Below, piece after piece: positions 63,931-64,000 of a DNA stretch of 64,000 bases; position 1 is the stretch's first letter, and the number at the start of each line of letters is the position of its first letter. Position numbers and translations under genes: made by a program. The notes below the pieces were generated by a model. It saw only the letters and a list, made by a program, of their open reading frames with translations. It was not told the DNA's origin and did no database searches. The stretch is from Gimesia sp. (GTDB lineage: Bacteria > Planctomycetota > Planctomycetia > Planctomycetales > Planctomycetaceae): contig NZ_JAVJSQ010000014.1 of NCBI RefSeq assembly GCF_040219335.1, positions 186,001 through 250,000 of the forward strand, in the 5' to 3' direction.

Positions 63931-64000
63931 GATGAATTCTTTCGTCTCTTTATCTGTTTCACTTCGAAGTGGCGAACCACTCCTTGAGGAATTACTTGGA

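Overview
The window is a chromosomal segment from a planctomycete, probably a Planctomycetaceae member close to Gimesia. The genus is inferred from gene content; no rRNA or other phylogenetic marker comparison was possible. Pointers are the adjacent DUF1549/DUF1553 and DUF1501 genes, a secreted sulfatase, a secreted Gfo/Idh-DUF1080 fusion, an atypical sigma factor with several extra helix-turn-helix segments, zinc-ribbon/STN membrane proteins, and twin giant signal peptidases.

Layout. (1) 1-19374, minus strand: a near-continuous information-processing superregion. Read in the direction of transcription it is tRNA-Thr(UGU)-Tyr-Gly-Thr(GGU)-tuf-rpmG-tRNA-Trp-secE-nusG-rplKAJL-rpoBC, then rpsL-rpsG-fusA, then rpsJ-rplC, the start of the S10 operon, which runs off the left edge. 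tuf is absent from its usual place after fusA. Promoter-like elements precede the tRNA cluster, rpoB, rpsL (two in tandem) and rpsJ, and a strong terminator separates rpsG from fusA. (2) 19733-21894: a 556-residue sigma factor with a good promoter, a perfect CRP-type palindrome just downstream of the predicted start point, and a textbook terminator. (3) 22183-28724, plus strand: the DUF1549/1553-DUF1501 pair, two zinc-ribbon/STN-like membrane proteins and a BFD-type ferredoxin. (4) 28760-33275: an ABC exporter of MacB/FtsX type with its HlyD-like adaptor, facing an Hsp20 gene. (5) 34129-41548, minus strand: a complete Na+-translocating NADH:quinone reductase operon, nqrABCDEF-apbE-nqrM. (6) 42016-45374: a sulfatase and a Gfo/Idh-DUF1080 fusion, both secreted. 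(7) 45754-48641: ROK sugar kinase and lepA. (8) 48658-53215, minus strand: a small hypothetical gene, two paralogous lipoproteins, a DUF2752 protein, dapF and a YhaM-like HD nuclease. (9) 53642-57788, plus strand: a HesB/IscA-like protein, an SDR, two membrane proteins and a KAS III-fold protein. (10) 57807-63930, minus strand: an LptB-like ATPase, two signal peptidase I paralogues with large inserted domains, and cytochrome oxidase subunits III and IV.

Functionally, the left third makes ribosomes, elongation factors and RNA polymerase. The middle supplies envelope transport and sodium-motive respiration together with its own flavin- and iron-maturation factors. The right third mixes cell-wall precursor synthesis, Fe-S assembly, protein and lipid export, and terminal oxidase subunits. 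No insertion sequence, CRISPR array, prophage or clearly broken gene was seen. The most unusual features are the EF-Tu switch I sequence, the multi-HTH sigma factor lacking a normal region 3, the signal peptidases with zinc-ribbon and beta-sandwich insertions, and the paired zinc-ribbon/STN proteins.
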